This document shows, one piece after another, positions 9,378-17,032 of a stretch of 32,541 bases of DNA. The translations under genes and the position numbers were made by a program. Origin of the DNA: Lachnospiraceae bacterium (GTDB lineage: Bacteria; Bacillota_A; Clostridia; Lachnospirales; Lachnospiraceae). Each line of letters starts with the position of its first letter. The stretch's first letter is position 1. The stretch is from NCBI GenBank assembly GCA_017391465.1, contig JAFOYH010000077.1:1-32541 (forward strand), in the 5' to 3' direction. The notes beneath the pieces were generated by a model that saw nothing but the letters and a program-made list of their open reading frames with translations, was not told the origin of the DNA and made no database searches.

Positions 9378-9773
9378 TTATGCTAATTTTGCTAAAATGG
9401 CATTCACAAATGCCGGTGACTGATCTGTTCCATAACGTTTTGCTAATTCAACAGCTTCGTTGATCGCAACACCTGTTGGAACATCTGCGTCATGTAAAAT
9501 CTCGTATGCAGCCAGACGAATGATTGTAAGATCTACTTTCATCATACGACCTGTCTGCCATTTATCTGCAACAGCATCAATCTGCTGATCCAATGCTTCT
9601 TTCATCTCTCGAACAGCATCTGCTTTCTTCTGGATATACTGGCGTTCTTCATCAGAAATACCTACAAGATTATCCAGATAAAAATATTCCTGTTCTGTCA
9701 TCTCTTCTTCCGAATGAAAATCCATGCGGAAAATCAATCGAAAAATATGTTCACGTAATTCACGTCTAGTCAT
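9378..9773 (-). CDS. nusB: Transcription antitermination factor NusB
   Basis: NusB binds boxA RNA with NusE (S10) in rRNA antitermination complexes. The 131-aa all-helical protein starts MTRRELREHIFRLIF and ends with the family-typical VAINEAVELAKRYGTDQSPAFVNAILAKL region, split here for brevity. AGGAGG lies 5 nt before the ATG. It follows asp23 across an 84-nt gap containing a hairpin and continues into xseA, matching the yqhY-nusB order of B. subtilis. Confidence 0.96.
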   Translation of the reverse strand: MTRRELREHIFRLIFRMDFHSEEEMTEQEYFYLDNLVGISDEERQYIQKKADAVREMKEALDQQIDAVADKWQTGRMMKVDLTIIRLAAYEILHDADVPTGVAINEAVELAKRYGTDQSPAFVNAILAKLA

Positions 9774-9802
9774 AGTTTCCTCCTGCTTTTATCACTGTAA
9801 AA

Positions 9803-9830
9803 GTGACGCAGAGTCAAAACTCTACGTCAC
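9803..9830 (-). terminator. Hairpin between asp23 and nusB
   Basis: A 12-bp stem with a 4-nt loop spans 9803-9830. On the minus strand it pairs completely with one U-G wobble and is followed by only four T residues (9802-9799), then ACAG. On the plus strand one C-A mismatch appears, but a longer T run follows (9835-9842). For minus-strand transcription it is at best a weak terminator or a processing/attenuation point that would lower nusB relative to asp23. Confidence 0.55.
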
Positions 9831-9857
9831 CTGTCTTTTTTTCATATTATAAATGCT

Positions 9858-10244
9858 TTATTCATCTTCAAGATTCACACCGGCAATACGAATATTCACA
9901 CTTTCAACAGTCAATCCAGTCATCGTTTCGATTGCGCTCTTTACACGCTCCTGAACATTCGCTGTAACCTCCGGAATGTTATAACCATATTCAAGATTAA
10001 CAGCCAGGTCAACCACCACTTTGCCATCTTCAACGCTGATCTTTACACCTTTTGAAAGATTTTTCATGCCAAGTTTTGCAACAAGACCATTGGTAATATT
10101 ACCATACATGGAAGCAACACCTTTAACTTCTGTTGCTGCCAAACCAGCAATGATTGCAACGACTTCATCTGCAATCTGCACTTCTCCACTCATATAGTCT
10201 CCATGTATAGAATAATTCGTTGTATTTTCATGTTCTTTAGCCAT
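9858..10244 (-). CDS. Asp23/Gls24 family envelope-associated protein (YqhY-like)
   Basis: This is a 128-aa member of the Asp23/Gls24 (DUF322) family. Such proteins are linked to the cell envelope and alkaline stress; in B. subtilis the positional equivalent is YqhY. Visible family features include GEVQIADEVVAIIAGLAA near the start, VEDGKVVVDLAVNLEYG in the middle, and the C-terminal VNIRIAGVNLE. There is no signal peptide or membrane segment. GGAGGT stands 9 nt before the ATG. It is the first gene of the long housekeeping run to recN and has its own sigma-A-type promoter after spoIIIAH. Biochemical function is not established. Confidence 0.92.
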   Translation of the reverse strand: MAKEHENTTNYSIHGDYMSGEVQIADEVVAIIAGLAATEVKGVASMYGNITNGLVAKLGMKNLSKGVKISVEDGKVVVDLAVNLEYGYNIPEVTANVQERVKSAIETMTGLTVESVNIRIAGVNLEDE

Positions 10245-10283
10245 AGGTTTTCTACCTCCATTTACTCACACTCTTATTTAGTT

Positions 10284-10311
10284 ATTATATCAAAATTATG
10301 TGATTTTGCAA
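10284..10311 (-). promoter_or_regulatory. Sigma-A promoter of asp23-nusB operon
   Basis: On the minus strand, TTGCAA (10311-10306) is followed after 16 nt by a perfect TATAAT (10289-10284). This lies 39 nt before the asp23 ATG and just downstream of the spoIIIAH stop. No terminator is visible between spoIIIAH and asp23, so sporulation read-through is possible. Confidence 0.75.
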
Positions 10312-10320
10312 AGAATTATA

Positions 10321-10971
10321 TTAATTTAATGTTGTAATCACTACATTTTCAATGCCGAGATCTGTTTTTCTCGCCAATATATCTTCAATCTGTGCCCGTT
10401 CACTATCCGTCAACGTTTCTCGACATATCACCACGTCACAGGAATCCTCTGTCAGACTGACTACAGAATTTTCAAACCCTTTGGCTGTCAGAAGATTTTC
10501 TGCAGCAATCTCCATTTCCGAACGATTTGTCATATCCATCAGATCCTCCATAGCTGATTGTTTCAGATCATCAGCTACATTTTCATTATTGATTACTTCA
10601 ATCAAAGCTTCTTTATTTTTTGAACGCATCTGTTCACGATTTAATTTTGCCTGAGCACTGAAATTCTGTGCAATAACCGTGCTTGTCAGTACGGCTTCCC
10701 CCACATTTTCAGGCGCATCCGTTTCATTTTCTTCCAAATCAGACATTTCTTCTTCATCAGCCACCTCAATCTCTTTGAGATCATTCTCTGTCAGTTCCAG
10801 AAGCACCTCCTCAGCCTCTGTTCCAGATTCTCCATCGACAGATGCGTTTGATAGAATCGAATGTTCTGCATCCATTCCACCCGTTCTAAAATTCAAATAT
10901 CCTGCCAATACGATCATCACTGCCAACGCTGCAATAATTACCTGATTTTTCTGGACATTTTTCTTTTTCAA
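10321..10971 (-). CDS. spoIIIAH: Stage III sporulation protein AH (mother-cell channel ring)
   Basis: SpoIIIAH is a mother-cell membrane protein. Its extracellular domain meets forespore SpoIIQ in the intermembrane channel that sustains forespore gene expression. The 216-aa protein has a short cytoplasmic N-terminus and one membrane segment (about residues 10-27). An acidic linker of about 60 residues is rich in E and D. The C-terminal ring-building (YscJ/FliF-like) domain covers about residues 110-216 and includes KNKEALIEVINNENV. The start codon is TTG (10971), supported by GGGAGGG 7-8 nt upstream. It is the last gene of the spoIIIA operon. The 216 aa compare with 218 in B. subtilis. Confidence 0.94.
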   Translation of the reverse strand: MKKKNVQKNQVIIAALAVMIVLAGYLNFRTGGMDAEHSILSNASVDGESGTEAEEVLLELTENDLKEIEVADEEEMSDLEENETDAPENVGEAVLTSTVIAQNFSAQAKLNREQMRSKNKEALIEVINNENVADDLKQSAMEDLMDMTNRSEMEIAAENLLTAKGFENSVVSLTEDSCDVVICRETLTDSERAQIEDILARKTDLGIENVVITTLN

Positions 10972-10983
10972 AGAAGTCCCTCC

Positions 10984-11565
10984 CTATTGATCTTTCATTT
11001 TTACTACTTTAATTTTATGTACGGGAATATCAAATAGAACCTGAACTGCCTGAGTTATTTCACCTGCCACCTGATTCTGATCCCCACCTTGTGCAGCGAT
11101 GAGTACCCCTTCAATCTCCGGCTCCATTTCCTTGACAATCCATGGCACATCGTTCCCGTTATGATCTTTCGTATAAAGCGATGCCTCAGTTCTCTGCTTC
11201 TCATCACTTTTTCGTGTGCCTCCCTCAGCGTCTGTTTCATAGACAGAACTACTGTTTGTTGTCATGTCTTTTTCAACGATATAAGCTTTGGATGCGCTGG
11301 CACGAATCATCACCTGAACTTCCCCGGCACCTTCAATCTGACTGAGAATATTTTTCAGGCGCACCTCCTGGTTTTCTATATAAAGATTCAACGATGTATC
11401 CATATCCGTTTCATCTTCCATACGCGTTCCCGTATTGTCTAACAAAGTTTCGGCAGATGATTTCGAATCTTTCTTTGATGTAGGCCACACAACAACCAGA
11501 CACAAAATTCCAATTAAAATTAAAATACATGCATTTTCTTTATTTATTTTCATCTTTTCTTTCAT
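10984..11565 (-). CDS. spoIIIAG: Stage III sporulation protein AG
   Basis: SpoIIIAG forms a large oligomeric ring of the SpoIIIA-SpoIIQ channel. The 193-aa protein has one N-terminal membrane segment (ACILILIGILCLVVVW, about residues 12-27). An extracellular ring-building domain follows, with LKNILSQIEGAGEVQVMI and the C-terminal EGVLIAAQGGDQNQVAGEI. GGAGAT precedes the ATG, which overlaps the spoIIIAF stop by 4 nt. Confidence 0.95.
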   Translation of the reverse strand: MKEKMKINKENACILILIGILCLVVVWPTSKKDSKSSAETLLDNTGTRMEDETDMDTSLNLYIENQEVRLKNILSQIEGAGEVQVMIRASASKAYIVEKDMTTNSSSVYETDAEGGTRKSDEKQRTEASLYTKDHNGNDVPWIVKEMEPEIEGVLIAAQGGDQNQVAGEITQAVQVLFDIPVHKIKVVKMKDQ

Positions 11566-12167
11566 GACAGAATCTCCAATGTTAATTGCTCATGCTTGAC
11601 ACCAAACTGAATAGATAGATTCTCTTTCCATTCTTTCACCTTTGTTTCCGGAATATTCACCATTTTTTCCTGTTGTTTTCTTTCCTTCCCTATATCTATC
11701 CTCTGAATTTCAATTTCTGATACCCTCTGTTTTTCCATCAATGCCTGATCCATCATTTGAATACCAACACATAAAGAATAAATTTTTCCATAATGTTCAT
11801 CATTCATATCTTCATTCATATCAATCTGACAATACTTTACATTCATCCCTTCGTTTTGAAAATAGGTTTTGATCTCGTCGGAAATAATTTTTTTAAAGCT
11901 CTCATTATATCTCTGTTCCGCACCCAACAACTGTGCAGACATTCGCACATCATCCGCATAGTTCTGAAGCTGATTCTGAAAAAAAGTTTCGTCAATCACA
12001 TCTTCCAAATCAAGCCATTGAATCACAGGCATCACCAAAATCAAAATGAGGATCATCCCCGTAACCAAACGAATATATTTCCCATAAGATTCATCCGGAA
12101 TCAAATGATGAACCAGAGACATGCATAACAAATACACAACAATATTTTGAATCCATTCCCGAATCAC
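11562..12167 (-). CDS. spoIIIAF: Stage III sporulation protein AF
   Basis: SpoIIIAF is a membrane component of the SpoIIIA complex. The 201-aa protein has two N-terminal membrane helices (about residues 6-20 and 33-50) followed by a soluble extracytoplasmic domain. The start is GTG (12167) behind GGAGGGTGA with 7-nt spacing. It overlaps spoIIIAG by 4 nt and follows spoIIIAE after 7 nt. Sequence conservation in this family is low; position in the operon and topology carry much of the assignment. Confidence 0.92.
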   Translation of the reverse strand: MIREWIQNIVVYLLCMSLVHHLIPDESYGKYIRLVTGMILILILVMPVIQWLDLEDVIDETFFQNQLQNYADDVRMSAQLLGAEQRYNESFKKIISDEIKTYFQNEGMNVKYCQIDMNEDMNDEHYGKIYSLCVGIQMMDQALMEKQRVSEIEIQRIDIGKERKQQEKMVNIPETKVKEWKENLSIQFGVKHEQLTLEILS

Positions 12168-12174
12168 ACCCTGT

Positions 12175-13308
12175 TCACCCTCCCAAAAAAGTATCGGATG
12201 CCGATGCCATCATGGCCATAGATAAAAATAATAAAACAAAGACCATCCCCTCCACTTTCATAAGTAATGTTATCCCTTCCGATACCGTATGAAGACATGT
12301 GATCATACGTTTATCTGCAATGGGTTGAACAACTGCCTGCGCTGCCATATACATCAAAATCATTAAAACCAATTTAATCATAGGTAAAAGAAAAACAATT
12401 GATAAGATAATCAATCCTGCAGAGCCCACACCATTTTTAACCAGTACTGCGGATCCAATCACTGTTTTAAACACACTGCCCATGGCATCGCCCACTCCGG
12501 GAATGGCTGACGACAAACGGGATACCCATCCGTTTTTCAAGGTATCAAACGCTGGTAAAATCAGCCCCTGAATAAAATGCAATCCCACAATCACTCCAAA
12601 AACTGTTTTTGTAATCCATAACGAAATCGTCTTTATCAAATCGGCACTTTTCGAAAGCATGTCCTCTTTTGTCAATTGATTGACCATGGATATTAAAACG
12701 TAAATATGAATTAATGAAATAACGCCTTTTGTAATCAACCACTCTGTTAACGTCAAAATACCGATCATTATCTGATGATACCAGACACCGGTCTGGATAT
12801 TTCCTGTCAAAGTCACTGCCAGACAAAAAACCGGAATCAGGGCAGACATAAAACGAATCATATGTTCCATTAGTCCGGAAGCCACTTCCACCGCAGTCAT
12901 AAACGAAGTCAGAAGCAGAGTAAACAGCAACATATATGTCAGATAAAAACCGGTCTCTGCGATATAGGTTTTCGTAAAAGCCATAGAAAAATTTGTAAAT
13001 ACAGCACTGATTAAAACAATGGCGATGATTTGTGCCAGAATATCTTTGCTATTTCGGATCTCATAGAAAAAATATGTTTCTAAATACGTAAGCACATCCT
13101 CTAAAATTCCGTTAAAATCCCCCTGGATCAACTGTTGTACCAAATCCGAAAAAGACATTCTTATCTCTTTTGGAAATATTTCATTCATCGCTTCCTGTAC
13201 TTCCCTATAATCCAGCGAATCTTCCGATTCCATGGCAAAAACTGGTGTTGAACATATCAAAAAAACACAAAAAACAAGCAACAACTGCTGCCATCTATAC
13301 ACGATCAA
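12175..13308 (-). CDS. spoIIIAE: Stage III sporulation protein AE, polytopic membrane protein
   Basis: SpoIIIAE is the multi-pass membrane component of the mother-cell SpoIIIA complex. The 377-aa protein has an N-terminal signal peptide (hydrophobic residues 8-24, ending TPVFA). Seven or eight hydrophobic segments follow from about residue 85 onward. The conserved loop WVSRLSSAIPGVGDAMGSVF is at about residues 257-276. The start is TTG at 13308 with AGGAG 4 nt upstream; a GTG two codons later, with 10-nt spacing, is an alternative. The gene overlaps the 3' end of spoIIIAD by 14 nt. Confidence 0.93.
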   Translation of the reverse strand: MIVYRWQQLLLVFCVFLICSTPVFAMESEDSLDYREVQEAMNEIFPKEIRMSFSDLVQQLIQGDFNGILEDVLTYLETYFFYEIRNSKDILAQIIAIVLISAVFTNFSMAFTKTYIAETGFYLTYMLLFTLLLTSFMTAVEVASGLMEHMIRFMSALIPVFCLAVTLTGNIQTGVWYHQIMIGILTLTEWLITKGVISLIHIYVLISMVNQLTKEDMLSKSADLIKTISLWITKTVFGVIVGLHFIQGLILPAFDTLKNGWVSRLSSAIPGVGDAMGSVFKTVIGSAVLVKNGVGSAGLIILSIVFLLPMIKLVLMILMYMAAQAVVQPIADKRMITCLHTVSEGITLLMKVEGMVFVLLFLSMAMMASASDTFLGG

Positions 13309-13681
13309 TAAACTCCTGAATCGTTGTGAGCAATGTCGTTAAAATAGGCATACTCATCACTAAAATACTGAGTTTTCCAAACATCTCAATTTGAGATGCT
13401 ATACCACTATATCCTACATCTTTACACAAATTTGCTGAGAATTCACTGATGTAAGCAATCCCAACAACCTTCAAAATAATTCCAATATAAGCACTGTTCA
13501 TGGTCACATATTGTTGCAAACTTTCAAGGCTCTCCATAATCACTTCTAATTTTGCAAGTGATAACCCAAACAATACCATGCATGCTCCAACACCTGCAAT
13601 GACCGCATACTCTGACTGAACACTTTTTAATGTCATCGCAAGAAAAACAGCTAACAATCCAATACATGCTATTTTGATCAT
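13295..13681 (-). CDS. spoIIIAD: Stage III sporulation protein AD
   Basis: SpoIIIAD is a small polytopic membrane protein of the SpoIIIA complex, related to SpoIIIAC. At 128 aa from the MIKIACIGLL methionine (13681), with GGAGG 5 nt upstream, it matches the usual length of about 130. The longer open frame to 13747 has an arginine-rich, non-family N-terminus and runs into spoIIIAC. Three or four hydrophobic segments are visible. It lies 10 nt after spoIIIAC and overlaps spoIIIAE by 14 nt. Confidence 0.94.
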   Translation of the reverse strand: MIKIACIGLLAVFLAMTLKSVQSEYAVIAGVGACMVLFGLSLAKLEVIMESLESLQQYVTMNSAYIGIILKVVGIAYISEFSANLCKDVGYSGIASQIEMFGKLSILVMSMPILTTLLTTIQEFIDRV

Positions 13682-13691
13682 CGGCTCCTCC

Positions 13692-13886
13692 TTATAACGC
13701 AAACATCTTCTCAACCGTCTGAAACAATTCATAGATATACGGAACAATCCACATTAATACGAGTACCAGACCGGCCAGACTGATTAGAAACGCCTGTTCA
13801 TCTCTCCCTGAATGTTTCAGCACTTGTGATAATATGGATATCAATATGCCTACAGCTGCAATCTTATATATAATCTGTATGGACAT
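13692..13886 (-). CDS. spoIIIAC: Stage III sporulation protein AC
   Basis: SpoIIIAC is a 64-aa protein with two membrane helices (about residues 6-22 and 32-52). It aligns by eye with B. subtilis SpoIIIAC around IIYKIAAVGI. The start ATG at 13886 has GGGGTG 6 nt upstream. A GTG three codons earlier overlaps that site and is rejected. It sits 13 nt after spoIIIAB and 10 nt before spoIIIAD. Confidence 0.94.
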   Translation of the reverse strand: MSIQIIYKIAAVGILISILSQVLKHSGRDEQAFLISLAGLVLVLMWIVPYIYELFQTVEKMFAL

Positions 13887-13899
13887 ATGTATCACCCCT

Positions 13900-14412
13900 T
13901 TAAATAAAAAATAAAATTAAAAATCCGCCGATTGAAAATGATAACACACGATACAAATGCTCTTTTTCCGGCCGTTCTTTTTCCAATTGATTCATTCGAT
14001 TTCGCACATTTAAAATACAATTGTCAATGACTTCATTTTGCATACGAAGATCCTGAACGCCTAAAAAAGCCCCCAGATGCAAAAAAAGCATCTGATCTTC
14101 TTTATCAAATGCTTTTCCCATGTACTTTATGCACTTTATCCATATATCTTCACCATTACTGGCCTCTTTTTGCTCTAATCCGATTTTTAACATTTTATAA
14201 AAATCCGAAACCGGAAAATGAACCTGATCACTAATCTTTTCACAGATCCATTCCATGGGCAATCGATAAGTTTCTGCCATGCCTTTAAACAAAATCAGAC
14301 TGCGTTCCATTTCTCGAAGAATCCATATTCGATCTTTCATTCTTTGAATCCGTTCCATTCCCAAAGAGATACAGCCAAAGAACACACACACGATACCTAT
14401 CATCTTCAACAT
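13900..14412 (-). CDS. spoIIIAB: Stage III sporulation protein AB
   Basis: SpoIIIAB is a mother-cell membrane protein resembling type II secretion GspF-like components. The ATG at 14412 gives 170 aa beginning MLKMIGIV. This lines up with my recollection of B. subtilis SpoIIIAB (171 aa, beginning MLKLLGAV). The in-frame TTG at 14424, which would overlap spoIIIAA, has no spaced ribosome site. Hydrophobic segments lie at both ends (residues 3-18 and about 155-170), with a charged helical domain between, as expected. The ribosome site (GGGTTGAT) is weak, suggesting coupling to spoIIIAA 8 nt upstream. Confidence 0.94.
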   Translation of the reverse strand: MLKMIGIVCVFFGCISLGMERIQRMKDRIWILREMERSLILFKGMAETYRLPMEWICEKISDQVHFPVSDFYKMLKIGLEQKEASNGEDIWIKCIKYMGKAFDKEDQMLFLHLGAFLGVQDLRMQNEVIDNCILNVRNRMNQLEKERPEKEHLYRVLSFSIGGFLILFFI

Positions 14413-14420
14413 ACTTAATA

Positions 14421-15338
14421 TCAACCCGCTTTATAAATCATTCGACCTTCTTCATCACAAATAAAATGAATCCGCTCTGAAATTCCCCAGTCATTTAAAA
14501 AAACATGACGTTTAAACACAGAGGTTTTCCAAAAACGCTTCAAATCTGACATAGACTTCCCATGCAAAGTAGACAGTACATAACAGCCACTATGTATAGC
14601 ATACTCAACCGCTTCTGCATCTCTTTTTGTACCCAGTTCATCAAACGCAATCAATTTTGGTCCCATCGAACGTACCATCATCTCTACTCCGTAAGGTTTT
14701 GGACATCGATCCATAATATCTGTCCTTATTCCAAGGTTATTTTGTGAAATTCCCTGATAACAGGCCGCCACTTCGGAACGCTCATCAACTAAACATACAC
14801 TTATTCCTGGATGTGATCCATATCCATCGGAAAATAATCGGATCAAATCTCTTAAAAGGGTCGTTTTTCCACACCCTGGAGGTGAAAGAATCAACGTTGA
14901 ACACGGTCTTCCTTCCTCCCATAAATATTCAAATATCTTACTTCCGCAACCCACAACATCGTGAGCAACCCTTATGTTCAGCGATGACACATGGGAAATG
15001 CTCTGAATCTGCCCATTTCTTAGAACAATTTGTCCGGATATGCCAACGCGATGTCCACCTCGAATCGTTAAAAACCCCTGACACAACTCATCTTCATAGG
15101 CATAAAGTGAATATTGACACAAATAAGCCAATATTTCCTGCAGATCTTTCGAAGAAACTATATAGGGATTATTACTTTTCGATACCAGACCTAAAGATAT
15201 GTCTAAAATCTTTTCACCATATATGGTCATAAAAATCAAAGGTTTTTCGCAACGCATACGTACTTCTCGAATATTTTTCCACTCAATGCCAAACTTGTCC
15301 AGATAACGTCTCAGATTCAACGAAAAAAATGTTTCCAT
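14421..15338 (-). CDS. spoIIIAA: Stage III sporulation protein AA, secretion-type ATPase
   Basis: SpoIIIAA is the cytoplasmic ATPase of the SpoIIIA apparatus, related to type II/IV secretion ATPases. The 305-aa protein has Walker A SPPGCGKTTLLRD near residue 145 and Walker B LIAFDELG near residue 220. A C-terminal region contains the conserved HGKS. The start is ATG at 15338 with AGGTGG 7 nt upstream. The in-frame GTG at 15356 lies only 1-2 nt downstream of the sigma-E -10 element, so it would precede the predicted transcript start and is rejected. It is the first gene of the eight-gene spoIIIA operon. Confidence 0.96.
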   Translation of the reverse strand: METFFSLNLRRYLDKFGIEWKNIREVRMRCEKPLIFMTIYGEKILDISLGLVSKSNNPYIVSSKDLQEILAYLCQYSLYAYEDELCQGFLTIRGGHRVGISGQIVLRNGQIQSISHVSSLNIRVAHDVVGCGSKIFEYLWEEGRPCSTLILSPPGCGKTTLLRDLIRLFSDGYGSHPGISVCLVDERSEVAACYQGISQNNLGIRTDIMDRCPKPYGVEMMVRSMGPKLIAFDELGTKRDAEAVEYAIHSGCYVLSTLHGKSMSDLKRFWKTSVFKRHVFLNDWGISERIHFICDEEGRMIYKAG

Positions 15339-15357
15339 CTCGTCACCACCTGTCACT

Positions 15358-15386
15358 AATATATGTCCATGTGTTATAAAGTATTC
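15358..15386 (-). promoter_or_regulatory. Sigma-E (mother-cell) promoter of spoIIIA operon
   Basis: On the minus strand, GAATACT (15386-15380) is followed after 14 nt by CATATATT (15365-15358). From established knowledge the B. subtilis sigma-E consensus is approximately KMATATT, N14-15, CATACANT. Only one position in each box departs from it. Predicted transcription starts near 15350, about 12 nt before the SpoIIIAA ATG, which leaves room for just the ribosome site. Confidence 0.85.
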
Positions 15387-15410
15387 AGGGTCTCTGATTG
15401 CAGAGACCCT
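15387..15410 (-). terminator. Perfect hairpin ending the DUF4097 operon
   Basis: AGGGTCTCTG and its exact complement form a 10-bp stem with a 4-nt loop, about 60 nt after the DUF4097 stop and abutting the sigma-E -35 box. Neither strand has a real T run next to it, so termination is plausible but not certain. It may also shield spoIIIA from vegetative read-through. Confidence 0.6.
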
Positions 15411-15470
15411 ATAATAACCTGCTTTCTATTAAATTTCTTTATATCGTGTATTCTTTCTCTCTTGTATATT

Positions 15471-16322
15471 TTATGGATTTACTTTCATTTCTATTTTTCC
15501 AGCATCACATGAAAGCGACCACGTTGCTTTTGTATCATTTCGAATGAATGATTCATAATCTTTTTTAGAATACTGTTGATTATTGATCTCCAATGATCCG
15601 GCATCCACATCAATCTCATAATTGTAATCACTCTCTCGCTTACCTGTAATCGTCAATTCAATTTTACCGGCATCCACATCTGCGTTTCCTCCGGAAATGG
15701 CTTCACCTTCATAGATAATACTTCCTGCATCACAATCAAGGTCCAGCCGGTTGGCGTGCATATTCTGAATTTTAGCTAAGCCGGCATCCACATCCACCTC
15801 TAATGTCTGTACACTTAAACCATTTTCAATAATGCATTCGCCTGCATCAATGTCCAGAAAAACTTGTTCAATTTCCATTTTTTCCGGAAGATATAAAGTT
15901 GTTTCCGGCATATGGAGGCCGGATAAAACAGAATGATTTTCGCTTCGTACTGTAATCACATTATCTTTTATCTGCAAATCAAAAAACGGTTCATCATCTG
16001 AGTCAGATTCCATATAAATCTCATCCAAATCGGTGGATTGTATAAATAAATGTCCAAAATCAAGATCAATCACAAGTTTAGAATAGTCCGTATTCACTGT
16101 TTGATCTGAGTAATGTTCTTCTTTATCTAAATCTTCATGATGATGTGTATCCATTTTATCATGCGGATTCCACAATCCATCAATCTGAAACTGCCCGCTT
16201 CTGACCATTTCCATAAGATCTTTCGATGTGATTCCCATCGCAAAGGCACTGACACATAATGCACTGCCTAATAATGCCAATACAAGAACAATCATCAACC
16301 AAATCTTTGTTCCTTTTTTCAT
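15471..16322 (-). CDS. DUF4097-type membrane-anchored beta-strand repeat protein
   Basis: The 283-aa protein has one N-terminal membrane segment (about residues 7-28) and an extracytoplasmic region. From about residue 85 seven short beta rungs repeat the pattern x-D-x-D-A-G followed by alternating hydrophobics; examples are DIDAGECI, DVDAGLAK, DCDAGSII and SCDAGKIEM. This is the look of DUF4097 (putative adhesin) repeats, probably a small beta-solenoid. A His/Asp-rich stretch (DTHHHEDLDKEEH) follows the membrane segment. The start is ATG at 16322, which overlaps the DUF1700 stop by 4 nt and has GGAGGTGG upstream; the ATG two codons earlier is too close to it. Last gene of a padR-DUF1700-DUF4097 unit; exact function unknown. 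Confidence 0.88.
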   Translation of the reverse strand: MKKGTKIWLMIVLVLALLGSALCVSAFAMGITSKDLMEMVRSGQFQIDGLWNPHDKMDTHHHEDLDKEEHYSDQTVNTDYSKLVIDLDFGHLFIQSTDLDEIYMESDSDDEPFFDLQIKDNVITVRSENHSVLSGLHMPETTLYLPEKMEIEQVFLDIDAGECIIENGLSVQTLEVDVDAGLAKIQNMHANRLDLDCDAGSIIYEGEAISGGNADVDAGKIELTITGKRESDYNYEIDVDAGSLEINNQQYSKKDYESFIRNDTKATWSLSCDAGKIEMKVNP

Positions 16323-17032
16323 GCGCATCCACCTCCATCTTTACAAAATAACTTATTCAATAATTTTCGAATATTTTCAATAATCCATGGAATCATACGT
16401 TGAAAGATAACCACTGTCAGCATTGCAAACAGTATACCCACCGCAAGAAGAAGTAATGCAGCTCCCATCATAAAAATACCCTGAGGTACAGAAGTAATCA
16501 TATGGATCACACTCATTACAAAAAGTACAACACCTCCGATCATACATCCAATAGCCACACCTGCCGCACCGAAGATCAAGCCGATAATCGTTCCAAGAAT
16601 ACCGAAGACAAGTCCGACCAGGCTGCCGCCAATGCCCAAGATTACAGGTGCAAGTACAATACAGGTGACAATTATCAGTATGAGTTTACTTTTTGAGCTG
16701 TTTTTAGATTCCACTTCTGTAATCACGCATTCATCTTCCAATTGCTCCTTATTCCCATAGATATCCAAAACGCCTGGCCGTTCGTTCGTATGTATATTTT
16801 TAAAACCCTGTTCAGAAATCTCAATCTGCTCATCTACATTGCCATTCAAGGAAGTACGAATAGAAAAAGCAATCTGTTCCGGACTTTCTAACAAAGTTCC
16901 AACATCATCCGTAGGGCCAATCCCCGCTTCGTCCAAATAGTCTCTATAATAATCCAGGGCATCCTGGCGATCTTTTTCATCAATATCCTGAAGCAAATAA
17001 TCCAATTGTTTCAAAAACATTTCGCGTCTCAT
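16319..17032 (-). CDS. DUF1700 (HAAS-domain) membrane protein
   Basis: The N-terminal 75 residues match the HAAS/DUF1700 pattern (FLKQLDYLLQDIDEKDRQDA, then DYYRDYLDEAG). These domains usually accompany PadR regulators. After a polar linker with several lysines and serines, three or four hydrophobic segments fill about residues 110-215, including very glycine-rich ones. The protein ends in a short basic, cysteine-containing tail (NKLFCKDGGGCA). At 237 aa it is a normal family size. Its ATG overlaps the padR stop by 4 nt and its own stop overlaps the DUF4097 start by 4 nt. Likely role: envelope-stress or membrane sensing with its partners (inference). Confidence 0.9.
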   Translation of the reverse strand: MRREMFLKQLDYLLQDIDEKDRQDALDYYRDYLDEAGIGPTDDVGTLLESPEQIAFSIRTSLNGNVDEQIEISEQGFKNIHTNERPGVLDIYGNKEQLEDECVITEVESKNSSKSKLILIIVTCIVLAPVILGIGGSLVGLVFGILGTIIGLIFGAAGVAIGCMIGGVVLFVMSVIHMITSVPQGIFMMGAALLLLAVGILFAMLTVVIFQRMIPWIIENIRKLLNKLFCKDGGGCA

